A DNA stretch of 64,000 nucleotides from Aquamicrobium lusatiense (GTDB lineage Bacteria > Pseudomonadota > Alphaproteobacteria > Rhizobiales > Rhizobiaceae). Both the position numbers and the translations under genes were made by a program. Location: contig NZ_JACHEU010000001.1 in assembly GCF_014201615.1 (NCBI RefSeq), forward strand, positions 2,809,631 to 2,873,630. Direction: 5' to 3'. Of this stretch, positions 25,476-33,803 are shown piece by piece. Numbering within the stretch: position 1 is the stretch's first letter; every line of letters starts with the position of its first letter. The notes under the pieces are model-generated. The model did no database searches. It had not been told where the DNA came from and saw nothing but the letters and a program-made list of their open reading frames with translations.

Positions 25476-28181
25476 GTGCCTGACGATCCCATACGAGAGC
25501 AGAACCGGCCATCGCCGGACGCGTTGCTGGAAAACGCCGAGCGTGAATCGCGCGGCCATCTCAAGATCTTTCTTGGGGCGGCGCCCGGCGTCGGCAAGAC
25601 GTATGAGATGCTGATGTCGGGCCGCGCCCGGCGGGCGGATGGGGTAGATGTCGTCATCGGCGTGGTCGAGACACATGGGCGGGCCGAGACAGAGGCCTTG
25701 GTCGAAGGCTTCGAGGTCGTTCCCCGCCGAAATGTGCCCTATCGGGGGCATCTGCTTGACGAGATGGACATCGATGCCATCCTCGCGCGCAAGCCGGCGC
25801 TGGTTCTGGTGGACGAGCTCGCCCACACCAATGCGCCGGGGAGCCGCCATCCCAAGCGCTATCTCGACGTCGAGGAACTGCTCGCCAACGGCATCGACGT
25901 CTACAGCACGCTCAACATCCAGCATGTCGAGAGCCTCAACGACGTCGTCGCCCAGATCACGCGCATCCGGGTGCGCGAGACCGTCCCGGATTCGATTATC
26001 GACCGGGCCGACGACATCGAGATCATCGACATCACGCCCGGCGACCTGATCAAGCGCCTGAACGAAGGCAAGGTCTATCTTCCAGGGACCGCGAAGCGGG
26101 CGACGCAGAACTACTTTTCGCCAAGCAACCTGACGGCGCTGCGCGAACTCGCCCTGCGGCTTACCGCGCAGCGCGTCGACGATCAGCTCGTCACCCATAT
26201 GCAGGCGCATGCCATCGCAGGCCCGTGGTCGGCCGGAGAGCGCGTGCTCGTCTGCATCGGCGATCAGCCGGGCGCCAGCGCGCTCGTGCGCTATGGGCGC
26301 AGGCAGGCCGATCGCCTGCGGGCGCCATGGGCCGCCGTTCATGTTGAAACCAGCAGGGACGCGCGCCTCGCAGAGGCCCGGAAGGATAAGATCGCCAATG
26401 CGCTGCGGCTTGCCGAGCAACTCGGGGCGGAAGCGGTCACCTTGCCGGGCGAGGACATCGCCCAAGAGATTCTGGCTTACGCCGCCGCCAACAACTACAC
26501 CCACATTATTGTCGGCATGCCCACATCGCCGCGCTGGCGCGAGATTTTCGCGGGCTCGGTATCGCATGACCTCATTCGCGCCAGGACCGATGTGAGCGTC
26601 CATGTGATCTCGGCCAGCAGTGGCGAGGAGACCCGACCTTCCGCGGCTGCGGGCACAAAATCGGCAAGGCGCCCGGATCCCGGCCACTATCTGTGGAGCA
26701 TGCTTTACGTCGCGATCGCGCTGGGCATCGGCACGGCGCTCTCGCGCTTTCTGGATGTGCGCAACATCGCGCTTGTCTTCCTCATGGCGGTTCTTGCCTC
26801 GGCCATGAGTGGCGGCCTCTGGCCCGCATTGTTCGCGTCGCTGATGAGTGCGTTCGTCTTCAATTTCTTTTTTCTCGAACCGCTCTACACGCTGGATATA
26901 GGCGATCCGGAAAGCGTCGTCGCATTCGCCTTTTTCCTCGGCGTCGCGGTTGTCGCCAGCAATCTCGCGGGCCGGGTCCAGCGGCAGGCCGTGACAGCGC
27001 GCCAGCGCGCCAAGGCCACCGAGGGGCTTTATCTCTTCAGCCGGAAGCTCGCCGGCGCGGGCACGCTGGAAGATGTTCTGTGGGCAACCGTCTATCAGAT
27101 CGCTTCGATGCTGAAGGTCAGGGTGGTCGTGCTTCTGCCCGAGAACGGTCGTATCGCGGTTCAGGCAGGCTATCCGCCGGACGACACGCTCGACGATGCG
27201 GACATCGCTGCCGCCCACTGGGCCTGGGAGCATGACAAGCCCGCTGGCCGCGGCGCGGATACTCTGCCCGGGGCGAAACGCCTCTACCTGCCCCTGAAGA
27301 CGGCGCGAACGCAGGTCGGCGTCATCGGTCTAGACAATGACAAGCAGGGCCCGGTGCTGACGCCTGCCGAGCAACGGCTGTTCGATTCCCTTGCGGATCA
27401 GGCAGCGCTTGCCATCGAGCGGATCCAGCTGGTGGCGGATGTCGACAATGCGCGCCTTGCCGCCGAGGCGGACAAGCTGCGCTCGGCGCTCCTGACCTCG
27501 CTGTCGCACGATCTCAAGACGCCTCTGGCGTCGATACTCGGATCTGCCGGCGCGCTGAGAGACTATTCGACCTCCCTCACCGAAACCGGGCGGGCCGAAC
27601 TGTTGGCAACGATTGTCGACGAGGCGGAACGGTTGAACCGCTTCATTGCCAATCTCCTCGACATGACGCGGCTGGAATCGGGAGCGGCGGCGGTTTCGCT
27701 GACACCGCTTTTCGTCGGGGACAGCGTCGGAAGCGCCCTGCGGCGCGCTGAAAAAATCCTGCTCCACCACCGGATCGATCTTGCCGTGCCGCCCGATCTG
27801 CCGATGGTGCGGCTCGATCCGGTCCTGTTCGAGCAGGTGCTGTTCAACCTGCTCGACAACGCCCGCAAATATGCGCCAGCGGGATCGCTGATTTCGATCA
27901 GGGGGTGGGCGCAGGATGCCCATGTCATGTTGCAGATCATCGATGAGGGGCCAGGTATTCCGCCGGACGATCTCACCCGGATTTTCGACAGCTTCTATCG
28001 CGTACGCAAGAAGGATCATGTTCAGGCCGGAACCGGCCTCGGCTTGTCGATCTGCAGGGGATTCGTCGAGGCGATGGGCGGAACCATCACGGCGACCAAT
28101 CGGTTTGACCGATCCGGCGCCATTTTTACCCTGCGGTTCCCGACCGGGCCGGAACCAGCGAATTTGGAAGGCAGGCCATGA
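25476..28181 (+). CDS. kdpD: Sensor histidine kinase KdpD
   Basis: 901 residues: N-terminal KdpD domain with P-loop GAAPGVGKT (about 33-41) and DELAHTNAPGSRH, then a USP-like domain, four clustered membrane helices (about 405-490) and a GAF-like region. A HisKA domain with the phospho-acceptor in SLSHDLKTPLAS and an HATPase domain (DNARKYA, GTGLGLSIC) complete it. It senses low K+ or ionic strength and phosphorylates KdpE. The GTG at 25476 follows CGGAG; an earlier TTG at 25458 is less likely. The stop overlaps kdpE by 4 bp. Confidence 0.96.
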   Translation: MPDDPIREQNRPSPDALLENAERESRGHLKIFLGAAPGVGKTYEMLMSGRARRADGVDVVIGVVETHGRAETEALVEGFEVVPRRNVPYRGHLLDEMDIDAILARKPALVLVDELAHTNAPGSRHPKRYLDVEELLANGIDVYSTLNIQHVESLNDVVAQITRIRVRETVPDSIIDRADDIEIIDITPGDLIKRLNEGKVYLPGTAKRATQNYFSPSNLTALRELALRLTAQRVDDQLVTHMQAHAIAGPWSAGERVLVCIGDQPGASALVRYGRRQADRLRAPWAAVHVETSRDARLAEARKDKIANALRLAEQLGAEAVTLPGEDIAQEILAYAAANNYTHIIVGMPTSPRWREIFAGSVSHDLIRARTDVSVHVISASSGEETRPSAAAGTKSARRPDPGHYLWSMLYVAIALGIGTALSRFLDVRNIALVFLMAVLASAMSGGLWPALFASLMSAFVFNFFFLEPLYTLDIGDPESVVAFAFFLGVAVVASNLAGRVQRQAVTARQRAKATEGLYLFSRKLAGAGTLEDVLWATVYQIASMLKVRVVVLLPENGRIAVQAGYPPDDTLDDADIAAAHWAWEHDKPAGRGADTLPGAKRLYLPLKTARTQVGVIGLDNDKQGPVLTPAEQRLFDSLADQAALAIERIQLVADVDNARLAAEADKLRSALLTSLSHDLKTPLASILGSAGALRDYSTSLTETGRAELLATIVDEAERLNRFIANLLDMTRLESGAAAVSLTPLFVGDSVGSALRRAEKILLHHRIDLAVPPDLPMVRLDPVLFEQVLFNLLDNARKYAPAGSLISIRGWAQDAHVMLQIIDEGPGIPPDDLTRIFDSFYRVRKKDHVQAGTGLGLSICRGFVEAMGGTITATNRFDRSGAIFTLRFPTGPEPANLEGRP

Positions 28182-28873
28182 GCACCACAGCGGTCAAGAT
28201 ACTGGTCGTGGATGACGAACCGCCGATCCGCAAGCTTCTGCGTGTGGGATTGACGGCGGAAGGCTATGCCATGGTCGAAGCAGGCAATGCGGAGCAGGCG
28301 GTTGCGCTTGTCTCCTCTGAAAAGCCGGATCTGATCCTGCTGGATCTGGGCCTGCCCGACATGTCGGGACATGATTTGCTTGAGCGGTGGCGGTCCGAAC
28401 TCGTCGAATTGCCGATCGTCATCCTGTCGAGCCGCACCGATGAAACGGGCATCGTCAGAGCACTTGAACTGGGCGCCGACGATTACCTCACCAAACCCTT
28501 TGGCATGCGTGAACTGGCGGCGCGCATCCGCGTCGCTCTGAGGCACAGGCTCCAGCAGCATGGCGAACGACCGATATTCCAGACAGGTGATCTGAGCGTC
28601 GATCTGGTTAAGAGGATCGTCAGGGTCGCGGACAAGGAGATAAAGCTGTCGCCCAGGGAATATGACATCCTGCGCGTTCTCGTGCAGCACGCGGGCAAGG
28701 TCATCACCCATCAGCACATCCTGAAACAGGTGTGGGGCGGTGTGGCCGACGTCCAGTATCTGCGGGTCTATGTCCGCCAGTTGCGGCAGAAGATCGAGGC
28801 AATGCCCGATCAGCCGCAATACATCCTGACCGAAACAGGCGTCGGCTACCGTCTCCGTGAACCGGAACTGTGA
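28178..28873 (+). CDS. kdpE: Response regulator KdpE
   Basis: 231 residues. The receiver domain has acidic residues VDDE (11-14), phosphorylated Asp56 (LILLDLGLPD) and the conserved Lys in LTKPFG. The C-terminal OmpR-type winged helix ends VRQLRQKIEAMP...TGVGYRL. It activates the kdp promoter when phosphorylated by KdpD. The ATG overlaps the kdpD stop (ATGA). Confidence 0.96.
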   Translation: MSTTAVKILVVDDEPPIRKLLRVGLTAEGYAMVEAGNAEQAVALVSSEKPDLILLDLGLPDMSGHDLLERWRSELVELPIVILSSRTDETGIVRALELGADDYLTKPFGMRELAARIRVALRHRLQQHGERPIFQTGDLSVDLVKRIVRVADKEIKLSPREYDILRVLVQHAGKVITHQHILKQVWGGVADVQYLRVYVRQLRQKIEAMPDQPQYILTETGVGYRLREPEL

Positions 28874-28920
28874 CCGGCTACGCTTGCCAACCTGCGAGTG
28901 CCTTCAACGTGAGTAATCCC

Positions 28921-29370
28921 ATGAACCTGTCATCCGTCATCGCACCACAGGATGTGATCCTCGACCTGCCCGTCCCGACAAAAGCCGTCCTGATCAGAAC
29001 ACTGGCCGCCCACGCCGCCGCGCGCACGGGGCTTGAAGAGGACGTGATCCACACCGCACTGATGGGACGCGAAAAACTCGGCTCCACCGGAATCGGGAAT
29101 GGCGTCGCCATTCCGCACGCACCTGTCGCGGGTCTCGACGCACCATTCGCCACCCTTGTGGTTCTCAGAAAGCCGATCGAGTTCGATGCCGTGGACGATC
29201 TTCCGGTCGATATCGTCTTCCTGCTGCTGTCCGGAGGGGAACGCACCAGCGAGTACCTCAAAATCCTCGCTGCCGTCGCACGCAAGACCCGCGATGAGCA
29301 GGTCCTCGGGCTGTTGAGAAGGGCCTCGTCTCCAGCCGAAGCTTTTTCGACGCTGACGGACAGCGCCTGA
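28921..29370 (+). CDS. EIIA-Ntr-like PTS protein in the kdp operon
   Basis: 149 residues of the PTS_EIIA_2 (PtsN) fold. The N-terminus is MNLSSVIAPQDVILDLPVPTK-like, and the phosphorylatable His66 sits in GVAIPHAPVAGL. PIEFDAVDDLPVDIVFLLL also fits PtsN. It starts 47 bp after kdpE (a GTG four codons earlier is possible). Known PtsN proteins bind KdpD and Trk components and so link PTS phosphorylation to potassium uptake. A copy inside the kdp operon suggests a dedicated modulator; the housekeeping ptsN would be elsewhere, near rpoN. Confidence 0.85.
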   Translation: MNLSSVIAPQDVILDLPVPTKAVLIRTLAAHAAARTGLEEDVIHTALMGREKLGSTGIGNGVAIPHAPVAGLDAPFATLVVLRKPIEFDAVDDLPVDIVFLLLSGGERTSEYLKILAAVARKTRDEQVLGLLRRASSPAEAFSTLTDSA

Positions 29371-29376
29371 CGTGGA

Positions 29377-29397
29377 TCGGAGCGCGAAAAGCTCCGG
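29377..29397 (+). terminator. Hairpin at the end of the kdp block
   Basis: CGGAGC-GCGAAAA-GCTCCG just after the stop of the EIIA-Ntr-like gene. The stem is short and no long T run follows; assigned by position. Confidence 0.45.
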
Positions 29398-29410
29398 ATT
29401 CGTCACCCTC

Positions 29411-29514
29411 TATGGCAATTCCCGCAGAAGCACGAAGCAATTTTTGCGTTCGGAATTGTTTCAAAACAAACTGCCGTAGTGCTTCTGCGATTCGCAAAAA
29501 GCAGACCTGCTTCA
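29411..29514 (+). repeat. Palindromic element, family A copy 2 (104 bp)
   Basis: Reads TATGGCAATTCCCGCAGAAG, then TTTTTGCGTTCGGAATTG, TTTCAAAACAAA, and ends AAAAAGCAGACCTGCTTCA. It aligns along its length with the minus strand of the copy at 33700 and with the plus strand of 50109. An internal 11-bp inverted repeat CGCAGAAGCAC (29423-29433) / GTGCTTCTGCG (29479-29489) would fold it. It marks the right edge of the kdp block. Confidence 0.65.
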
Positions 29515-29538
29515 GGAAAGCGGTTGAGAAGGATGCAT

Positions 29539-29760
29539 ATGGGTCTGGTGAAGAAGCGTTCCGTCACCATCAACGGACACCGGACGAGCTATTCGCTCGA
29601 AGAGCCGTTCTATGACGATCTCGTTGCCATCGCCGCCGCGCGCGGCATGACGCTTGCCGCGCTGGTGGCAGAGATCGACACCACACGCCCGAAGGCATCG
29701 AACCTGTCTTCGGCCCTTCGCCTTCACGTTCTGGAGTGGGTCAGGGTTCGGCGGGACTGA
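29539..29760 (+). CDS. Ribbon-helix-helix domain protein
   Basis: 73 residues with a strand KKRSVTINGHRTSYSLEEPF and helices DDLVAIAAARGMTLAALVAEID and SSALRLHVLEWV. This is an RHH_4-type fold, a small DNA-binding or structural family common in rhizobia. AGAAGGA lies 7 nt upstream of the ATG. In related genomes this gene follows sspB-DUF4169; here the kdp block separates it by about 9.7 kb. It converges with the AsmA gene (30-bp gap). Confidence 0.82.
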   Translation: MGLVKKRSVTINGHRTSYSLEEPFYDDLVAIAAARGMTLAALVAEIDTTRPKASNLSSALRLHVLEWVRVRRD

Positions 29761-29790
29761 AACGGTCGATCCCGCAGCGTTTGCGCCTCC

Positions 29791-32700
29791 TTACCCACCT
29801 TCCAGTGAGTTCAGCAGGTTCTGCAAGTTGAATGGCTCAGCCTGCGGGCTTGAGGGCGCATTGTCATTGGCGGGGGGAGCCCCCGGCGATGGCTGCGGCC
29901 TGCCGGCCCTGCCCTCGGTCTCACGGCGGATGCGTTCCGCCTCGGCGTCGCGACGGACCCGTTCCGCTTCCGCCTCGCGCGCTTCCTGCTCGGCCCGCAA
30001 CCGTGCTTCCCGCGCGGCGCGTTCGGCTTCTTCTCTCGCCCTTGCCTCTTCCTCGGCCTTCTGGCGCTCTGCTTCCTGCCGCAGGCGTTCCTCTTCCGCC
30101 GCGCGCGCGCGGCGTGCCTGCAAATCGGCATAATAGCGGGCTTCGCGGCGAAGACGCTGCTTTTCGAGCAGAGCCGCCTGCATCGCCTCCACCCGCTGTT
30201 GCTCCTGCTCCAGCGCACGCTGGGTGAGGTACTGTGCCAGCGGCGTGCTGTCGAAGCTCGCCGTCATGGCATCGAAAGCGCCGTCCACGGTGAAATTCAG
30301 CGTCGGCTCGGACCCGACCAGCGCGTCCTCGCCCGCAGCATAGGCAATCGAGCCCTGCGCATGCACGGTGCCTGCCGCCAGATTGGCGCTCAGATCCGCC
30401 GAAATTCCCGATGTTTGCGACTCCAGCCTGAGCGGCGGCGCGCGCAAAATGCCGTTCGCGAGCGTGAAGGCGACATCCGTGTCCTTCGCGGCAAAGCGCC
30501 CCTGCTTCGCAATGGTTCCCGCAAATTCCGCTGTGCGGCGCGCATCTATGTCGCGGCCGACAGCATCCGCAGCCTTCAGAAAAGCACCAAGCGCATCCGG
30601 GTTGAGACCGGAAATGGCAAGGCCCTTCAGCGAAGCCGTGCCGGAGCCAGAAAGCGACGTCATCATGCCGTCAACCGACTTGCCGCTGGTGGAAATCGTC
30701 GCCGAAAGATCAGTTCGGCCGCTGAGCCCCGCCCCCGGAAAGATGGTGGCGAGATCTGCGTCGGAAACCGCCATCTGGGCATTGAGCAGCCCGGTTCCCG
30801 CGGAATTCCTGATCTCGAACATGCCGCTCAGTGCACCGCCAAGCAGCCTGCCGTTGAGATCGGACACCCGCAATCCGTCATCATCCAGTTTCAGCGACAT
30901 CGAAGCGTCATAAGCCGTCGCCATATGGCCGGCCATCAGCGCAGCAGCCGAAACGCTCATGTCGATAGCCGCCGGCGCGCGCGCGGTCGCAGCAAAGGGC
31001 GCTGTCGGCCACTCTCCGGAAACAGGCGCAAGTGCCTCGTCGCCGGTCAGCATGGCGACAAACGGATCGAGATAAAGCTCGTCGAGACTGATCTCGCCGG
31101 TCAGGCTGGGCTTGTCGCCCTTCATTTCGGCATTGATGTCGCCGGAAACCGCGGTCTCGTTGATGGCGCCCGAAAGCCCCTTCAAAATGAGGACGCCGCT
31201 GCCATAGTCGGCCTCCGCGCCAAGCGTGAGCGAGGTTCCCGTTCCCATGCCGGGCAGCGCCACGCCCGCCGTCATCAGCCATGGCTCGATATCGGCCGCT
31301 TCGAGGCTGGTGCCGCCCTTTATCGCCGGCCCCTGATCGTCAGCCGATACGGTGCCGTCAAAGGAAAGCCGGAAATCCTCGCCGGTGACGAGCGCCGTGG
31401 TGGCCATGCCGTTGCGCAGACTGCCATTGGCGGAAATATCGGCCACGCCCGGGCCCGTCAGCCCCAGCGGCAGGGCCGGAAGACCCGCGAGCGCCATCAG
31501 CGCCGTCGCATCGTCGTTGCGAATGCCGAGCGTGACGGAAAGCGGCGAAAGGAGCAGATCCTTCGCCTTCGTTTTCATGGAAAGGCTGGCGGAAAAAACA
31601 GACCCGCCAGCGGACCCCTGCGCCGAAACGGCGATGCCCCGGTCACCGTCATTCTCGCCCGCGGCACTCATCACGGCATCGATGCGCGCATCTTCCAGCA
31701 GGCCCGGATAGTTTTGCACACGCTGCGCCAGTCCCGCGATGACGGCCCCGGCAATCACGGAGTTGTCGCCATGAGTGCCGGCCAGCGCCTCCACCAGCGG
31801 CGCAAGGTCGACCGCCACCACCGAAACATCGACTTTTCCTGCCGGTTTCTCCGGAAAACCGGAGAGCCGGCCAGTCGCGCTGAGGGATGCCCCGGCAAGA
31901 TCGTCCAGCGCCAGCCGGTCCACCTCCAGAACGTCGCCGCGCAGGCGAAGTGCCGTCTCGGCCTTTTGCGCAGAGAGGCCCCACGCTTCCACCGGCCCCG
32001 CTTTCAGGTCGAGATCCAGATCCTGCCCGGCAAAGCGATTGTCGCCCCCAGTGCTGACGAAAATCGAAGCAAAGGCGGAAAGGCTCTCAATGTCCAGCGC
32101 ACCTCCCTGAAGCGCGAGGGCCATCGAGGAACGCGCATCGCCCGGCTGCGCCGCCTCGATCGTGCCAGCGAATTTTGCTCCGCCCAGCACCAGTTCGAGA
32201 TCGCTGAATTTCTGCCGCGAACGGGTCAGGTCGACATTGGCGCTGAAGCCTGCCGCGGGAAGACGACGAACCGCATCGTCCACGTCGCTGGCGAGCCACG
32301 CCGCAAAGCCTGACGGCTGGGCGACGGCGAGCAGCATCCTGCCCCGGAAGCCAATGGCATCGCCGGTGGCGAGCAGGCCGCTGGACTCGAATGTGGTGCG
32401 GCCGGGCAAGGTCGCGGCCAGCGAATGGATGGTCCAGCCCCCGTCGGCAGGCTCGGCGGAGACACGGACATCGCGAATGGTCGTATCGCCCGCCACCACG
32501 GCCGGCAGCTGCACTTCGACGGAACCGGGGATCGTCGGACGAGGCAGGCGGCGCAGCGCCTCTTCCAGCCCGGCAAGGCGCGCCTGCGCGTTCGACGCGG
32601 TTCCGGTTTCGCCGGACACCGCCTCGTCAAACTGAACCTGCGCGCCCGACGCCTCAATGCGAAAACGCGGTTCTTTGCCGAAATCGAGTGAGGCCGTTCC

Positions 32701-33609
32701 ATCAGCCGAATAAGGACTTTCCACCGGCCCCGTCTCGAAACGGAATTCTTCGATTGAAAGCCGGGTATGGTTGAGCTGGAACGTGCCGCTGGCGCGATAA
32801 CCGGGCACGGCCTTTGCCGGGGTGAGCGAAACCATCTCGCCATCGCCTCCCCTCAGTTGCGCCGGCTGGGCTGCATCCTCGGTCAGCCGGAACTGGCCGG
32901 CATAGGTGAGAGCGCCATTGCTGATGCGCGCGTTGCCGTCGCTTTCCATCGTCGCGGCATAATCCTGCGGCCGGGCCCTCAGCCGCAGCCGCATCTGGCG
33001 GTCATCACCGGCGCGCCCGGTGGTCGCGGAAATTTCCGTCGGCAATCCATCGAAAACGAGATTGCCATCGACGCGCCACGGACCAAGCAGAGATTTTGCC
33101 GAAACACTGGCGTTGATGCCCGAAACTTCATGGACGCGCCCGCCCGGACCATGCCGCAGTTCCACCGCACCGTCTGTGACGGTCAGCTTCTCGATCGCGA
33201 TCTGGCCCGCATCGAATGGCGACGACGGCCGCACCGCCCAGTCAATCGTCCCGTCGTCGGCAACCGCGATTACAGCTCTCGGCCGCTCCAGACGCATGTC
33301 GAAGATCAGCACCTCGCCGCGCAGGAACGGCGCCAGTTCGGCATCCATGGAGAAGGTGTCGACGGCCATCGCCTGCTGGCCATCCGCACCGCCTGACACG
33401 ACGACATCGGTGAACGTCACCGACGGAAACGGCAACAGCCTTGCCCTTGCATCGCCGCGAACCGTCACCTTGCGGCCGAGAATGATGCTGGCCTCCCGCT
33501 CGAACGCGGCACGATAGCCGGTCCAGTCGATGAAAGGCGGCACCGCCAGCGCTGCAAGCAGCACCAGAACCACCAATCCGCCGATGATCACGAACAGTCG
33601 TGCGAGCAT
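29791..33609 (-). CDS. AsmA family protein with a long charged C-terminal helix
   Basis: 1272 residues. One N-terminal membrane helix (FVIIGGLVVLVLLAALAVPP) is followed by WTGYRAAFEREASIILGRKV, the AsmA N-terminal signature, and a very long beta-rich periplasmic part. The last part of the AsmA-like region (GRTDLSATISTSG...) is conserved AsmA_2. From about residue 1140 the protein becomes an almost uninterrupted Arg/Glu/Ala helix of about 100 residues, then a Pro-rich stretch and a short C-terminal segment. AsmA-like proteins are thought to carry phospholipids between membranes. The helical tail is unusual for the family. Confidence 0.85.
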   Translation of the reverse strand: MLARLFVIIGGLVVLVLLAALAVPPFIDWTGYRAAFEREASIILGRKVTVRGDARARLLPFPSVTFTDVVVSGGADGQQAMAVDTFSMDAELAPFLRGEVLIFDMRLERPRAVIAVADDGTIDWAVRPSSPFDAGQIAIEKLTVTDGAVELRHGPGGRVHEVSGINASVSAKSLLGPWRVDGNLVFDGLPTEISATTGRAGDDRQMRLRLRARPQDYAATMESDGNARISNGALTYAGQFRLTEDAAQPAQLRGGDGEMVSLTPAKAVPGYRASGTFQLNHTRLSIEEFRFETGPVESPYSADGTASLDFGKEPRFRIEASGAQVQFDEAVSGETGTASNAQARLAGLEEALRRLPRPTIPGSVEVQLPAVVAGDTTIRDVRVSAEPADGGWTIHSLAATLPGRTTFESSGLLATGDAIGFRGRMLLAVAQPSGFAAWLASDVDDAVRRLPAAGFSANVDLTRSRQKFSDLELVLGGAKFAGTIEAAQPGDARSSMALALQGGALDIESLSAFASIFVSTGGDNRFAGQDLDLDLKAGPVEAWGLSAQKAETALRLRGDVLEVDRLALDDLAGASLSATGRLSGFPEKPAGKVDVSVVAVDLAPLVEALAGTHGDNSVIAGAVIAGLAQRVQNYPGLLEDARIDAVMSAAGENDGDRGIAVSAQGSAGGSVFSASLSMKTKAKDLLLSPLSVTLGIRNDDATALMALAGLPALPLGLTGPGVADISANGSLRNGMATTALVTGEDFRLSFDGTVSADDQGPAIKGGTSLEAADIEPWLMTAGVALPGMGTGTSLTLGAEADYGSGVLILKGLSGAINETAVSGDINAEMKGDKPSLTGEISLDELYLDPFVAMLTGDEALAPVSGEWPTAPFAATARAPAAIDMSVSAAALMAGHMATAYDASMSLKLDDDGLRVSDLNGRLLGGALSGMFEIRNSAGTGLLNAQMAVSDADLATIFPGAGLSGRTDLSATISTSGKSVDGMMTSLSGSGTASLKGLAISGLNPDALGAFLKAADAVGRDIDARRTAEFAGTIAKQGRFAAKDTDVAFTLANGILRAPPLRLESQTSGISADLSANLAAGTVHAQGSIAYAAGEDALVGSEPTLNFTVDGAFDAMTASFDSTPLAQYLTQRALEQEQQRVEAMQAALLEKQRLRREARYYADLQARRARAAEEERLRQEAERQKAEEEARAREEAERAAREARLRAEQEAREAEAERVRRDAEAERIRRETEGRAGRPQPSPGAPPANDNAPSSPQAEPFNLQNLLNSLEGG

Positions 33610-33699
33610 GTCCTCACTGCAAATCCAGAGGGTGGACCGATCCTATCCCGATATCGATGACGATAAAGAGGCAATACCGCACCTGCGCTTCCGGCGTCC

Positions 33700-33803
33700 T
33701 GGAGCATTCCGGTGAAAAAAGAATCGCCCGCAATGCTCCATCTCTTTGTTTTTACGCAATTCCGGACGCAAAACCGCTGCGCACTTTTGCTGGAATTGCT
33801 CTA
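33700..33803 (-). repeat. Palindromic element, family A copy 3 (104 bp)
   Basis: On the minus strand: TTAGAGCAATTCCAGCAAAA, then GTGCGCAGCGGTTTTGCGTC, CGGAATTGCGTAAAAACAAA, then GAGATGGAGCATTGC and an end hairpin GGAGCATT (33701-33708) / AATGCTCC (33732-33739). The TAG of its end (33803-33801) is the stop codon of the neighbouring lactate dehydrogenase gene. Very similar elements are frequent between genes of rhizobia and Brucella-like bacteria. Confidence 0.8.

Noticed and set aside
30199..32313. 704-codon plus-strand frame inside the AsmA-type gene.
   Set aside because: Basic, low-complexity translation mirrors the minus-strand gene; no start context.
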